In this document: positions 1-8,190 of the stretch, piece after piece
Layout: every line of letters starts with the position of its first letter
Numbering within the stretch: the first letter of the stretch is position 1
From: an uncultured Methanobrevibacter sp.
GTDB lineage: Archaea; Methanobacteriota; Methanobacteria; Methanobacteriales; Methanobacteriaceae
Length of the DNA: 64,000 nucleotides
NCBI RefSeq assembly: GCF_902784195.1
Contig: NZ_CACZTX010000001.1
Coordinates: forward strand, 1 to 64,000
Reading direction: 5' to 3'
Position numbers and translations under genes: made by a program
The notes under the pieces: model-generated
Seen by the model: only the letters and a program-made list of their open reading frames with translations
What the model was told of the DNA's origin: nothing
Database searches by the model: none

Positions 1-340
1 AAATCCATTCAAATAATCTTGATAAAAAAGTAAGTTCTTATCAAGCTAGATTGGTGACTACTCAAATGAATTTTACATTTATTATATATAAATATATACG
101 TATATAAAGTTTGCTGAATTAAGTTCGGTCAAAAAATTTTTTGATATAAAAGGCCATTTTAATGCTTAATCCAAATAACTGTTTTTTTTTTTCGAATATA
201 ACTATTAAAATCTAGTTTTAAATTAAACAACTAAAGAATTTCCCTTAAAAATAAAAATAAGTTAAATTTAACTGTTTAAAATTTCACTAAAAAAATGCTT
301 TTTTAGATCATCATACAATGCAGCTGTTTTTAGATAAATT

Positions 341-363
341 ATGTTTCTTTACCAAAGAAACAT
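341..363 (+). promoter_or_regulatory. Perfect 10-bp hairpin in adhesin leader
   Basis: ATGTTTCTTT (341-350), loop ACC, then AAAGAAACAT (354-363): a perfect 10-bp stem with a 3-base loop, about 120 bases before the adhesin start. A second 8-bp hairpin follows at 420-439. Role unknown; a leader RNA structure is the simplest reading. Confidence 0.5.
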
Positions 364-419
364 AAAAATCATGAGAACCTATAGGACTTATTGAAGAAAT
401 TTTCTGGATATTCTTTTCT

Positions 420-439
420 ACCTTTCCTGATGGAAAGGT
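420..439 (+). promoter_or_regulatory. 8-bp hairpin just upstream of adhesin start
   Basis: ACCTTTCC (420-427), loop TGAT, GGAAAGGT (432-439) form a perfect 8-bp stem. The adhesin ATG at 481 follows within about 40 bases and has no strong Shine-Dalgarno sequence, so the hairpin could influence translation. Function is inferred only from position. Confidence 0.45.
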
Positions 440-480
440 GAGGAATTTTGAAAATAAAAAAATTATAATTTTGTGATAAT

Positions 481-2103
481 ATGAGTTTTAAAAAGATATG
501 CATATGTTTAATACTTATATTTTGTATAATCGGAGCTGCAAGCGCTGCAGAGGATGTGTCCACGGATGTTGTGGATGCAAGCGATGATGCCGTTGCAGTT
601 GATGCGGTTTCCGAAGACGTAAGCGATTCTTTGGAATCAGTTGTTGAAGATGAGCCGGTTGTGGATGAGTCTGCACCTGCTCAGGATATTTTAACTTCAA
701 GCCCTCTTGGAGATGATCCGATTATTATTTTTGTAAATGCTAGCAAGGATAGTAGTGGGGACGGTAGTAGTTGGGATGAAGCTTTTGGGGGAGAATGGGC
801 TATTGATGATGCATATTGTGAAATAACAGATATTGGAATTATTTATGCCGCTGACGGAATCTATGGAATTGACCCCACCTTAGATATCAATTACCCAGCA
901 ACTATTACTTTTATTGGTCAAGGCGAAAACACAATTTTCAATAATGTCACTACTCCTATATATACAGCAGGGAACCCTGAAAGAGCATTTACTTTTATAA
1001 ATTTAACTATTGCGGGATCCTATAATGATTTTGGTAGAAGTTCTAATTTTATTAATTGTACTTTTTTAAGTGATATAAATATGGAAAAAGCAATTCAAGA
1101 CTATTTGGATCAAGGAATGATAACTCAAGTACAACTTGATGAAAGTGGTGATGCAAATACCTATTTCTTCAACTTTGATAATTGTGAATTTAAAAATTTA
1201 AATTCCGTAAACTCCCCAATAACCCTTTATAGATATAGTCAAGCTAAATTTACTAATTGTACTTTTGATAATATTGTTGCTGATTCTATTATTAGTAGAA
1301 ATGGTGATTTTATTAATCAAGACGGTATTTACTTCTATGATTGTAAATTCGCTAACTGTAATGTTAAAGGTGTAGTTGATATTCCTGGAAATATTGAGAT
1401 AGCTGATTACTGTGCTATTGAAAATTGTGATTATGACTTTGATGCTACTACTGATATTGCTATGGTGGATGAATACTCTCACAATTACCTAAATGCTACC
1501 AAGCTTAAAGTAGTTGCTGTTGATAGTGTTGTTGACATCAGTTCATCTGAAAAAGGTGTTGTTGTTATCACTTTAACTGATGGTGCTAATCCTATTGCTG
1601 GCGCTACTGTTAAATACACTGTTAATGGTGGAGATGAGCAAACTGATGTTACTGGTGAAGATGGAAAATTTACCATTTCTGGTTTAACCGGTGAAGTTAC
1701 CATTGCAGTAAACTATGAAGGAAACGATTCTTTCAACCCTATTAGTGACTCCATGTTCTTTAATTTCACAGAAGAGCCTGTAGTTCCTGCTAAAGTTGCT
1801 ACCAAGATCACTGCTCCTAAGGTAAGTGCTGTTTATAATGTTGCTAAAAAGCTTGTAATCACCCTTACCGATAAGGATGGCAAAGTCCTTGCTAACAAGA
1901 AAGTGACTGTAAAAGTTGGCACTATCAGCAAAACCTTGAACACTAACGCTAAAGGTCAAGTAAGCCTTAATGTCGCTACACTTGTTCCTAAAACTTACAC
2001 AGCAACTGTTAAGTTTGCAGGTGATGATAGTTACATTGCTTCCAGCGTAAGCCCTAAAGTAGTTGTAAGCAAAAAAAACCAAAAAATATACTGTTACCCT
2101 TAA
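481..2103 (+). CDS. Adhesin-like surface protein, C-terminus cut off by frameshift
   Basis: Secreted adhesin-like protein of the kind abundant in Methanobrevibacter. Residues 1 to about 23 are a signal peptide (KK, hydrophobic core, ASA cleavage site). A very acidic D/E/V-rich stretch follows to about residue 75. The middle (about 80-340) has beta-helix-like repeats with N-C-x-F motifs. From about 345 to 530 there are two Ig-like (Big-type) repeats with the family pattern of a GKxxFxxxxL turn and a Y-x-A-T-V-x-F-x-G-D-D-x-Y ending. The frame ends abruptly after a third repeat has begun: the A8 tract at 2071-2078 carries one A too many, and with seven A the reading continues to 2281. There is no membrane anchor. 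Family assignment is firm; ligand and function are unknown. Confidence 0.8.
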   Translation: MSFKKICICLILIFCIIGAASAAEDVSTDVVDASDDAVAVDAVSEDVSDSLESVVEDEPVVDESAPAQDILTSSPLGDDPIIIFVNASKDSSGDGSSWDEAFGGEWAIDDAYCEITDIGIIYAADGIYGIDPTLDINYPATITFIGQGENTIFNNVTTPIYTAGNPERAFTFINLTIAGSYNDFGRSSNFINCTFLSDINMEKAIQDYLDQGMITQVQLDESGDANTYFFNFDNCEFKNLNSVNSPITLYRYSQAKFTNCTFDNIVADSIISRNGDFINQDGIYFYDCKFANCNVKGVVDIPGNIEIADYCAIENCDYDFDATTDIAMVDEYSHNYLNATKLKVVAVDSVVDISSSEKGVVVITLTDGANPIAGATVKYTVNGGDEQTDVTGEDGKFTISGLTGEVTIAVNYEGNDSFNPISDSMFFNFTEEPVVPAKVATKITAPKVSAVYNVAKKLVITLTDKDGKVLANKKVTVKVGTISKTLNTNAKGQVSLNVATLVPKTYTATVKFAGDDSYIASSVSPKVVVSKKNQKIYCYP

Positions 2104-2281
2104 AAACAATAAAGGTAAAGTATTGAAAAAGGTCAAACTTACCTTGAAAGTAGGCAAAAAAACCTACAAAGCTACTACAAACAGCAAAGGTAAAGCAACC
2201 TTTAAAATTACCAAATTAACCAAAAAAGGCAAATACACTGCAACTATTAAATTTGCAGGAAGCAAATACTACAAAGCATAA
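2079..2281 (+). pseudogene. Detached C-terminal Ig-like repeat of the adhesin (out of frame)
   Basis: In the frame that begins one base after the adhesin frame, the sequence from 2072 to the TAA at 2279-2281 encodes about 67 further residues of the same lysine-rich Ig-like repeat, ending in F-A-G-S-K-Y-Y-K-A. It has no start of its own. It is the natural end of the upstream protein (total about 600 residues) displaced by a one-base insertion in the A8 run. Either a slippage-prone phase switch, a true mutation, or a homopolymer sequencing error. Confidence 0.8.
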
Positions 2282-2470
2282 GAAGAAAAAGAAATCAACA
2301 ATCTTTTTTTTCTTCTTTAATTTTTTTTTTATAATAATTTGGAATTTATTTCTTATTCCAATCATTTATCAAGTTGGAATAATAAATAAATTTTTTTTTA
2401 ATATAAGAAAAGATTTATTTTATAAAAAAGAAGCTAATTAATAGCTTTAAAGACGATTTAGAGGAATTTA

Positions 2471-4558
2471 ATGCAAAAAGTAAAAAGGATTGCTTTATTA
2501 TTTTCAATATTTTTAATCTTATTAATCAGCATAGCAGCTGTTTCTGCAGCGAATGCTGATGATAACCTTTCATCTGGAGTCAATGAGGAGATCGTTGAGA
2601 CGGGCATTGGTCTTGATGAATGCTCATTAAATTATCCTCTTGATGAAAGTGTTGAAGATAATGAAGATAGGGTTTTGTGTTCTGATTCTTCTTCAAATGG
2701 CGCCGATTCCAAATCATCATTAAAAGGCAATGGCAAATCCTCATTGAAGGATTCTCTTGATTCCGTTTATAATGTGGATAGTGATAATTTGGATTCCTTC
2801 TTTGCCGATGGCTTTTTAAAGGATGATTATGCCGATTCAATATTGGTCTTCAATGGAGAATTCAACGATAAGGGAATATTGGATATCAAGTCTTCCAATG
2901 TCACCATTATCGGAAACAATTCATTGTTGAAGAACACTGCATTCTGTATTGAATCCAACAATATAATGCTTGCTGGGCTTAACTTTGTATGGAATCGTGA
3001 ATTCAGCGACAATGACAATGCAGGAATCCTTGTCCTTGGTGACAACTGCACTATCTATAACTGCACTATAGATTATTCGGTTCCAGAGACCACTACTGGC
3101 TTCTGCGTTTATGCTGAAGGCAGTGATGGAGACAAGATAGAGAATTTCACTCTTGCAAACAGCACCATCAACTTTGTTGGAAACAATCTGCGTGGCGGTT
3201 GGGATTATTGCATATTCATAGACCAGGTGGAAAATGCAATGGTCTATGGAAACAATATAAACTCATCCCTTCCTTTGCGTGCCGTCGATTATTCCTTTGA
3301 TATTTTCGGAGGCGTGAGCATGGAAGCGGTAGGCGTTTTTGTTGCACAGTCCTGTCCTAATTTGACATTTTCAAGCAACAAGGTATTTTCCTCAGTTAAT
3401 GGTGGAGGCAAGACCTATCCTACCTTGGACACTCTTGTAATTTATGGATGCAACAATGCTAAAATTGAGAATAATGACATTCATGTTGAGGATTTCAACA
3501 GCAAGGATGGCAAGGACAATTACCTGCAGGGAATAGACCTATACTTCTCAAATAACGTGACAATTGTCCACAATAAGATTGATATGATTACTACTGGTGG
3601 CCGTGCAGGTATGGGAACTGCATATCCAATTCAGGTCAACGGACCTTCCAAGGGAGTATTGATTGCTTACAATAATCTTACAACCTTTAATTATGGTCCT
3701 AATTGTGGAATTTATTCCATGAATTATTATGGCCAGACCCAGAATTACATGATCAGCAACTTCATTAATGTAACTGGTGTGGCAAGCACTCATTATTATG
3801 CTTTGGTTGCAGGAATTGAGGTTCAGGATTCCGATGACCTAATCTGGAACAATACGATTATCGTAAACAATATAGGAGAGTACAATGATGCCAATAACAT
3901 TTATGGAATCAGCTATTCTCAAAGCACTGATGGTAATCATACATATAATATCCAATATAATAATGTGACTACCAATGGTCGCTATGCCGTTTCATTGTCA
4001 GGCCCCCAATCTTTGGTTGTGGATTCAATCATTGCGAATAATGTGCTGAATACCAATAAGTCCAGCGGTAATCGTGCAGTTCGTGTTGGTGCTGGTTACA
4101 ACAATACTATCCGTAACAATACTGATGGCGTTTTCAGGAATACCTTAAATCCGGATGATTTGCCTGATTGGCTGAAGAATCATAAGGGTTTGGTTCCAAG
4201 GATTGTTGTTCCTAGGTATTATCGTGAGGGGTCTAATGGTTCTGGATTGACTGATGATGAAGGTAATGGTGCAGCGCCTTGGAATACTGGGTCTAATCCT
4301 AATGGTGATACTGTTTTCGGTTCAAATAGGGATACTGCTCCTGGTTTTGGTGGTGATGCTTCTCCAAGTTTCACTGCTGCAAGTCCTGGTGAAAGTGGCA
4401 GTTCTGCTGCTGATCCGAATGCCTATGAGATTGATGAGCAGGACAATGTTGTTAGCAAGTCTTCAGATTATTTCCAATTGGGAATAATTTGCATTGTTGC
4501 CTTGTTATTGTTGCTTGTTGGTTATAAGCGTCAGAAGGATAAAGAGGAAGAAGAATAG
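2471..4558 (+). CDS. Adhesin-like beta-helix protein with C-terminal membrane anchor
   Basis: A 695-residue secreted protein. Residues 1 to about 26 are a signal peptide. Residues about 30-110 are low-complexity and acidic/serine-rich. Residues about 110-560 look like a right-handed parallel beta-helix of the NosD/pectate-lyase type, with repeated N-V-T-I, N-N-x-I and I-x-N-N-x rungs. A G/S/P-rich linker (about 590-650) leads to one membrane helix (about 669-686) and a K-R-Q-K-D-K-E-E-E-E tail. This anchors the protein in the cytoplasmic membrane with the beta-helix reaching through the cell wall. The start has the Shine-Dalgarno GAGG at 2461-2464. It precedes an ExbB/ExbD-like pair that could be functionally linked. 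Ligand unknown. Confidence 0.8.
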   Translation: MQKVKRIALLFSIFLILLISIAAVSAANADDNLSSGVNEEIVETGIGLDECSLNYPLDESVEDNEDRVLCSDSSSNGADSKSSLKGNGKSSLKDSLDSVYNVDSDNLDSFFADGFLKDDYADSILVFNGEFNDKGILDIKSSNVTIIGNNSLLKNTAFCIESNNIMLAGLNFVWNREFSDNDNAGILVLGDNCTIYNCTIDYSVPETTTGFCVYAEGSDGDKIENFTLANSTINFVGNNLRGGWDYCIFIDQVENAMVYGNNINSSLPLRAVDYSFDIFGGVSMEAVGVFVAQSCPNLTFSSNKVFSSVNGGGKTYPTLDTLVIYGCNNAKIENNDIHVEDFNSKDGKDNYLQGIDLYFSNNVTIVHNKIDMITTGGRAGMGTAYPIQVNGPSKGVLIAYNNLTTFNYGPNCGIYSMNYYGQTQNYMISNFINVTGVASTHYYALVAGIEVQDSDDLIWNNTIIVNNIGEYNDANNIYGISYSQSTDGNHTYNIQYNNVTTNGRYAVSLSGPQSLVVDSIIANNVLNTNKSSGNRAVRVGAGYNNTIRNNTDGVFRNTLNPDDLPDWLKNHKGLVPRIVVPRYYREGSNGSGLTDDEGNGAAPWNTGSNPNGDTVFGSNRDTAPGFGGDASPSFTAASPGESGSSAADPNAYEIDEQDNVVSKSSDYFQLGIICIVALLLLLVGYKRQKDKEEEE

Positions 4559-4917
4559 TTAAAAATTTTTGTTTATAATGGAGTGTTTGCCAAAAAATAT
4601 CAATTTTTTAAGCTTCATAGATTTTTAGATAATAAACCTCTAAATTTATTAGTTTTTTGGCAAATGCTTTCCTTTTTAATTTTTTAATTTTAAAATTAAA
4701 GGATAAAGTTTTGTTTTTTAATTTTAAAATTAATAGATTAATGTGGATTTATTAATTGTTTTATGTAGATATTTAATTTATAAAATTTAAGATTAGAATC
4801 TTTCTTTAATTATTTTAATGATTCGATTGATTAAACGATGGTTTTAATAATTGATTTTAAGTTTAATTCATCATATTTTTAATTAAATTGTATAGTTTTT
4901 AGGAGGAGTATTTTTAT
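4559..4917. other. Intergenic region with inverted and direct repeats
   Basis: No gene. A pair of perfect 12-bp inverted arms (TTTGCCAAAAAA 4586-4597 and TTTTTTGGCAAA 4653-4664) could fold the adhesin 3' end. A 20-base sequence built on the palindrome TTAATTTTAAAATTAA occurs twice, at 4680-4699 and 4714-4733, spaced 34 bp. The rest is T-rich. Confidence 0.5.
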
Positions 4918-5550
4918 ATGGTTGGCACTAACATTTTAACATCTACTTTGGATTTGGTTAGTCAAAGTCTTCAAATCCCTGTGATCATTTTCCTATTATT
5001 ATTTGCAATAGGTGCAATAATCCTATTGGGTGGATTGATTAGGGAGTTTAGGCATAGAAAGGCTGTTTCCAATGTGGAGATGAAAAGATTAATCAATGAA
5101 ATCTCAAATGCAAAAAGTCAAGGAGAAATATTGAATATAGTACAATCTTCAGAGATTCCAAATTCAATGAAGAATGACTTAAGAGAGATTACAGACACTG
5201 ATCTTGATCTTGAATCAAGAATAGCACTTGCAAAGAAACTAGTGAGCAGCAGGGAAAAGAAATTGGAGAAAAGACTCTCATACACTGATATTATCACTCG
5301 TATCGGCCCTACTTTAGGTTTGATGGGTACTTTGATTCCTATGGGTCCTGGTCTTGCTGCTTTAGGTAGCGGTGATATTGTGACTTTGTCCAATGCTATC
5401 ATTGTTGCTTTTGACACCACTGTTGTAGGTATTGGTGCAGGTGCACTTGCTTATGTAATCAGTAAGGTAAGACGCAGATGGTACAGTGAGTATATTGCTA
5501 ACATAGATGTCTTGACTGATGTTGTCCTTACAAAAATAGGAAAGCTTTAG
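4918..5550 (+). CDS. MotA/TolQ/ExbB-type proton channel protein
   Basis: A 210-residue membrane protein of the MotA/TolQ/ExbB family, which conducts protons to energise a partner across the membrane. One helix lies near residues 19-41. A cytoplasmic charged region (about 45-120) is followed by the diagnostic paired helices with the I-G-P-T-L-G-L-M-G-T motif (about 127-180), including the D-T-T-V-x-G-I-G segment typical of the family. It starts at ATG with a strong GGAGGAG ribosome site. The DUF2149 gene starts 13 bases after its stop, so the two are one operon and should form an ExbBD-like complex. In archaea without an outer membrane the energised target is unknown; the adjacent adhesin is one candidate. 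Confidence 0.85.
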   Translation: MVGTNILTSTLDLVSQSLQIPVIIFLLLFAIGAIILLGGLIREFRHRKAVSNVEMKRLINEISNAKSQGEILNIVQSSEIPNSMKNDLREITDTDLDLESRIALAKKLVSSREKKLEKRLSYTDIITRIGPTLGLMGTLIPMGPGLAALGSGDIVTLSNAIIVAFDTTVVGIGAGALAYVISKVRRRWYSEYIANIDVLTDVVLTKIGKL

Positions 5551-5563
5551 GAGTAATGTTTTT

Positions 5564-5902
5564 ATGGTTAAGCTTAATCGAAAGACTGCTTTTGAGGAGG
5601 AAGAGGAAGACCCAATGACTGGTGTTGCAAACCTTGTGGATGCAATGCTTGTAATAGCAGTGGGACTTTTGGTGTTTCTAGTAATAAGCTGGAACATGCA
5701 GGCAATTGTATTCAATGAGGATATCAGTCCTGATCAAAGGCAGGATGCTATCAATGCCATGAAGCAGGTTACTGAGATAGATCAAGGCAAGCAGTTGAAT
5801 GAGACCCCTGATGTAAGCTCAAGTTCCGGTGAAGGTTACAGTGAGCTTGGAAAGGTCTACAAGGATTCCAATACGGGCAAGCTGATAATGATAGAGAACT
5901 GA
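5564..5902 (+). CDS. DUF2149 protein, ExbD-like partner
   Basis: A 112-residue protein matching DUF2149. The N-terminal charged segment (E-E-E-E-E-D-P at about 10-17) leads into one membrane helix with V-D-A-M-L-V-I-A-V-G (about 25-45). That helix contains the buried aspartate expected of an ExbD/MotB-type proton-channel partner. A soluble C-terminal tail follows. DUF2149 genes are typically found beside MotA/TolQ/ExbB genes in methanogens, as here. The ExbD-like role is inferred from topology and context. The gene is followed directly by a three-copy tandem repeat. Confidence 0.75.
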   Translation: MVKLNRKTAFEEEEEDPMTGVANLVDAMLVIAVGLLVFLVISWNMQAIVFNEDISPDQRQDAINAMKQVTEIDQGKQLNETPDVSSSSGEGYSELGKVYKDSNTGKLIMIEN

Positions 5903-6118
5903 TTATTTTTTTTATTTTCAAAGTTTTACCTGTCTTTTTTTATGAGTTAATTCTATGTAGGGATTAACTCACTATTTTTTTTATTTTCAAAGTTTCACCT
6001 ATCTTTTTTTATGAGTTAATTCTATGTAGGGATTAACTCACTATTTTTTTTATTTTCAAAGTTTCACCTATCTTTTTTTTATGAGTTAATTCTATGTAGG
6101 GATTAACTCACTATTTTT
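5903..6118. repeat. Three tandem copies of a 69/70-bp unit with an internal hairpin
   Basis: Three near-identical contiguous units begin immediately after the DUF2149 stop. Landmark ATGAGTTAAT occurs at 5942, 6011 and 6081 (periods 69 and 70). Each unit holds GAGTTAAT, an 11-base loop and ATTAACTC (first copy 5944-5970), followed by a T7-T8 run. This looks like three terminator-like stem-loops in series. A decayed copy lies after the ATPase gene at about 7892-7958. Confidence 0.85.
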
Positions 6119-6127
6119 TTACACATT

Positions 6128-6154
6128 TGTGTTTATTCACAATTTCGCACTTTA
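6128..6154. promoter_or_regulatory. Shared element with GTG-N-CAC and CGCACTT (copy 1)
   Basis: This 27-base stretch contains an interrupted inverted repeat (TTGTG ... CACAA) followed by TCGCACTT. A closely matching stretch lies at 58647-58672. Each copy sits about 200 bases upstream of an accessory gene unit: the ATPase here, the DUF2283-type pair there. Meaning unknown. Confidence 0.4.
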
Positions 6155-6239
6155 AAAATTTTTATAATGTATAAATTTTAATATTCCTTTATTGTAAGTA
6201 AGTTAGGAATGTCCGTTTTGGAATTGATTTTTACATTAC

Positions 6240-6323
6240 ATTCAATTTATTGAATTTATTTTTATATATATTTATTCAATATATTGAATAACTTTATATA
6301 TTATTGTATTCAATATATTATTA
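6240..6323. promoter_or_regulatory. Three operator-like palindromes at exact 34-bp spacing
   Basis: Site 1 is ATTCAATTTATTGAAT (6240-6255). Site 2 is the perfect palindrome ATTCAATATATTGAAT (6274-6289). Site 3 is ATTCAATATATTATTA (6308-6323), which keeps one half-site. Centres are 34 bp apart in both intervals. The sites end just before the ribosome binding site of the ATPase gene, so they overlap its promoter and probably bind a dimeric repressor. Confidence 0.6.
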
Positions 6324-6337
6324 AAGAGGTGAATATT

Positions 6338-7798
6338 GTGAATCCTGATAATGAAGATTCAATCCATGATTTTTTGCAGAGTCAGATTGCAGACACTCCA
6401 TTGTCCCTTAACAGTGAACTTTCAAATAAGGGGGTTAAATTTAATCATAGGGATGATTTTGAAGAGATAAAATCATTTATAGATAACTTTATTGATGGAA
6501 ATAATGTTAATAGGTATATTGTTCTGCCTGGCCTTCGGGGGGTTGGAAAAACAACAATACTATTTCAGGCATATGAATACCTGATAAATCAAAAGAATGT
6601 TAATCCCAATCAGATACTTTACTTTTCATGTGAGGAACTGAATAAAATTGAGGATTGTGATATCTATGATACGATTAAGTATTATCTGAAAGAATTCCAT
6701 AACTCATCATTTCAGACTGTTGATGAAAAGATATTTCTATTGATTGATGAAGCACATTTTGACAAGGATTGGTCAATTTCCGGAAAGCTAATTCATGATA
6801 AGTCAAAAAACATTTTCATGATTTTCACCGGGTCATCTGCATTAAATCTGGAATATAATGCAGAAGCAGCAAGGAGAATGGTAAGATACCCGATTACTCC
6901 ATTAAATTACTCACAACACTTAAAATTGAAATATGGCTATCAAACCGATATTTCCAATGATTTAGTTGATTTATTGTTCAATGGCAATGTTGAGAATGCA
7001 ATCATAAAAGAAAAGCAGGTAAATCGGGATTTGTTGAATTTGAGGAATTATTTTTCAATGGATTGGGATAATTATTTTAAGTTTGGTGGATTTCCGGCAG
7101 TGATGCATGATACTAATTGCAGAAATGCATCTAAAAAGTTATATTATTCTGTTGAAGCGGTAGTGACAAAGGATTTGGGAACAATGAGTAACCTTACGGC
7201 TAATACTCAAACAAGTGCTTTAAGACTTATGAAATTTTTAGCGGAAAAATATCCTGGAGACATTTCACAGAATGCCCTTGCAAATAAGATCAAAACTTCT
7301 GCAGGGACAGTGAATACAATAATGGACTTGCTTGAAAAGACCCATTTGCTATTTCACATAGAACCATATTCAGGTGCAAATGCAAGAGCGAATAAATCAT
7401 GGCAATATTATTTTGCAACACCAAGCATAATGCATGCTATTAATCTTAAATTCGGCTTTTCTTCCATAAGCTTAAGCGAATATGAGGGGATACTTCTTGA
7501 AACATTAGTTGCTTCTAACTTGGTTAACCTAAAGAATAGTGAAAAATTCTTTGAATTCAGCATATTCTACGACACTTATAAAGTGAAGAGTAAGTGTGTT
7601 GATTTTATAGTGAAAAAAGAGTTTGATGATATAATTCCAATAGAAGTGGGGCATGGAAAAAAAGACACTAGTCAAATCAAGGATGCAATAAGGCGTTATA
7701 AAGCTTCCTATGGGATTATCATATCTGATACGACAAAGACTATTGAGAAAGTTGATAATGTAATATTTGTTCCAATAAATACATTCTCATTAATCTGA
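6338..7798 (+). CDS. AAA ATPase with C-terminal nuclease-like (DUF4143-type) domain
   Basis: A soluble 486-residue ATP-binding protein of the archaeal AAA_14/DUF4143 class. The start chosen is GTG at 6338, because AGAGGTG (6325-6331) lies six bases before it; an ATG at 6284 would overlap the operator sites. Walker A is L-R-G-V-G-K-T-T (about residues 65-75), Walker B is I-F-L-L-I-D-E-A-H, and a sensor F-T-G-S-S-A follows. A winged-helix segment (D-I-S-Q-N-A-L-A-N-K-I) comes next. The C-terminus has V-D-F-I-V and I-P-I-E-V-G-H-G-K, like the restriction-endonuclease fold of this family although the usual E-V-K is E-V-G. Cellular role is unknown; these ATPases are common accessory genes. The helix-turn-helix could bind the three upstream palindromes. 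Confidence 0.75.
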   Translation: MNPDNEDSIHDFLQSQIADTPLSLNSELSNKGVKFNHRDDFEEIKSFIDNFIDGNNVNRYIVLPGLRGVGKTTILFQAYEYLINQKNVNPNQILYFSCEELNKIEDCDIYDTIKYYLKEFHNSSFQTVDEKIFLLIDEAHFDKDWSISGKLIHDKSKNIFMIFTGSSALNLEYNAEAARRMVRYPITPLNYSQHLKLKYGYQTDISNDLVDLLFNGNVENAIIKEKQVNRDLLNLRNYFSMDWDNYFKFGGFPAVMHDTNCRNASKKLYYSVEAVVTKDLGTMSNLTANTQTSALRLMKFLAEKYPGDISQNALANKIKTSAGTVNTIMDLLEKTHLLFHIEPYSGANARANKSWQYYFATPSIMHAINLKFGFSSISLSEYEGILLETLVASNLVNLKNSEKFFEFSIFYDTYKVKSKCVDFIVKKEFDDIIPIEVGHGKKDTSQIKDAIRRYKASYGIIISDTTKTIEKVDNVIFVPINTFSLI

Positions 7799-8190
7799 AA
7801 TATTAATTTAAGTTAATTCAAATATGGGTTAATTGCCTCGCTCTTATTTTCATTAAACGGTTCAGTACTAATCTGAAATGATTTAACTATTTTTTTATTT
7901 CATTTTTTATTTTTTCAAAAGTTTTCACTATTTTTTTTTTAAAGGGTTAACTCACTTTTTTTAAATCATTCACTTACTTAAAGAATAGTATATATAATAG
8001 AATTGAGAAAATTTAATATAATTCTAATAATAATTAATTCTCTTTTAAATTAATTTTTATTCAATAATTTTTCAAATTTATTCATTTTGTTTAAAATTGA
8101 TTAATCTTATCTTATTAATTTATTAGAATGTTTATAATTCAAAATTCAACTAACTATAAAGAATAATGTATTTATTTAGGATTTGAGCAA
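7799..8190. other. Intergenic region with a decayed copy of the 69-bp repeat
   Basis: No gene. Bases about 7892-7958 resemble the upstream 5903-6118 unit: TTTTTTATTT, then TCAAAAGTTTTCAC, a T-run, and G-G-G-TTAACTCAC followed by T7. The 5' arm of its hairpin is missing. The ATPase gene is therefore bracketed by related sequences. The rest is AT-rich promoter sequence for the next gene. Confidence 0.45.

Larger units (their letters stand above)
1..480. other. Non-coding leader region upstream of first adhesin
   Basis: I see no convincing gene here. A TATA-like stretch (TATATAAA around 103-110) lies about 370 bases before the adhesin start at 481, so the adhesin may have a long leader. Two compact hairpins sit in that leader, at 341-363 and 420-439. 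The rest is AT-rich sequence with no recognisable motif. Confidence 0.5.

Noticed and set aside
2253-2441. 62-codon frame after the adhesin
   Set aside because: It overlaps the displaced adhesin tail and then reads runs of F and I from poly-T; no ribosome site.
5903-6118. CRISPR array
   Set aside because: The repeats are contiguous 69/70-bp units without unique spacers, and there are no cas genes nearby.
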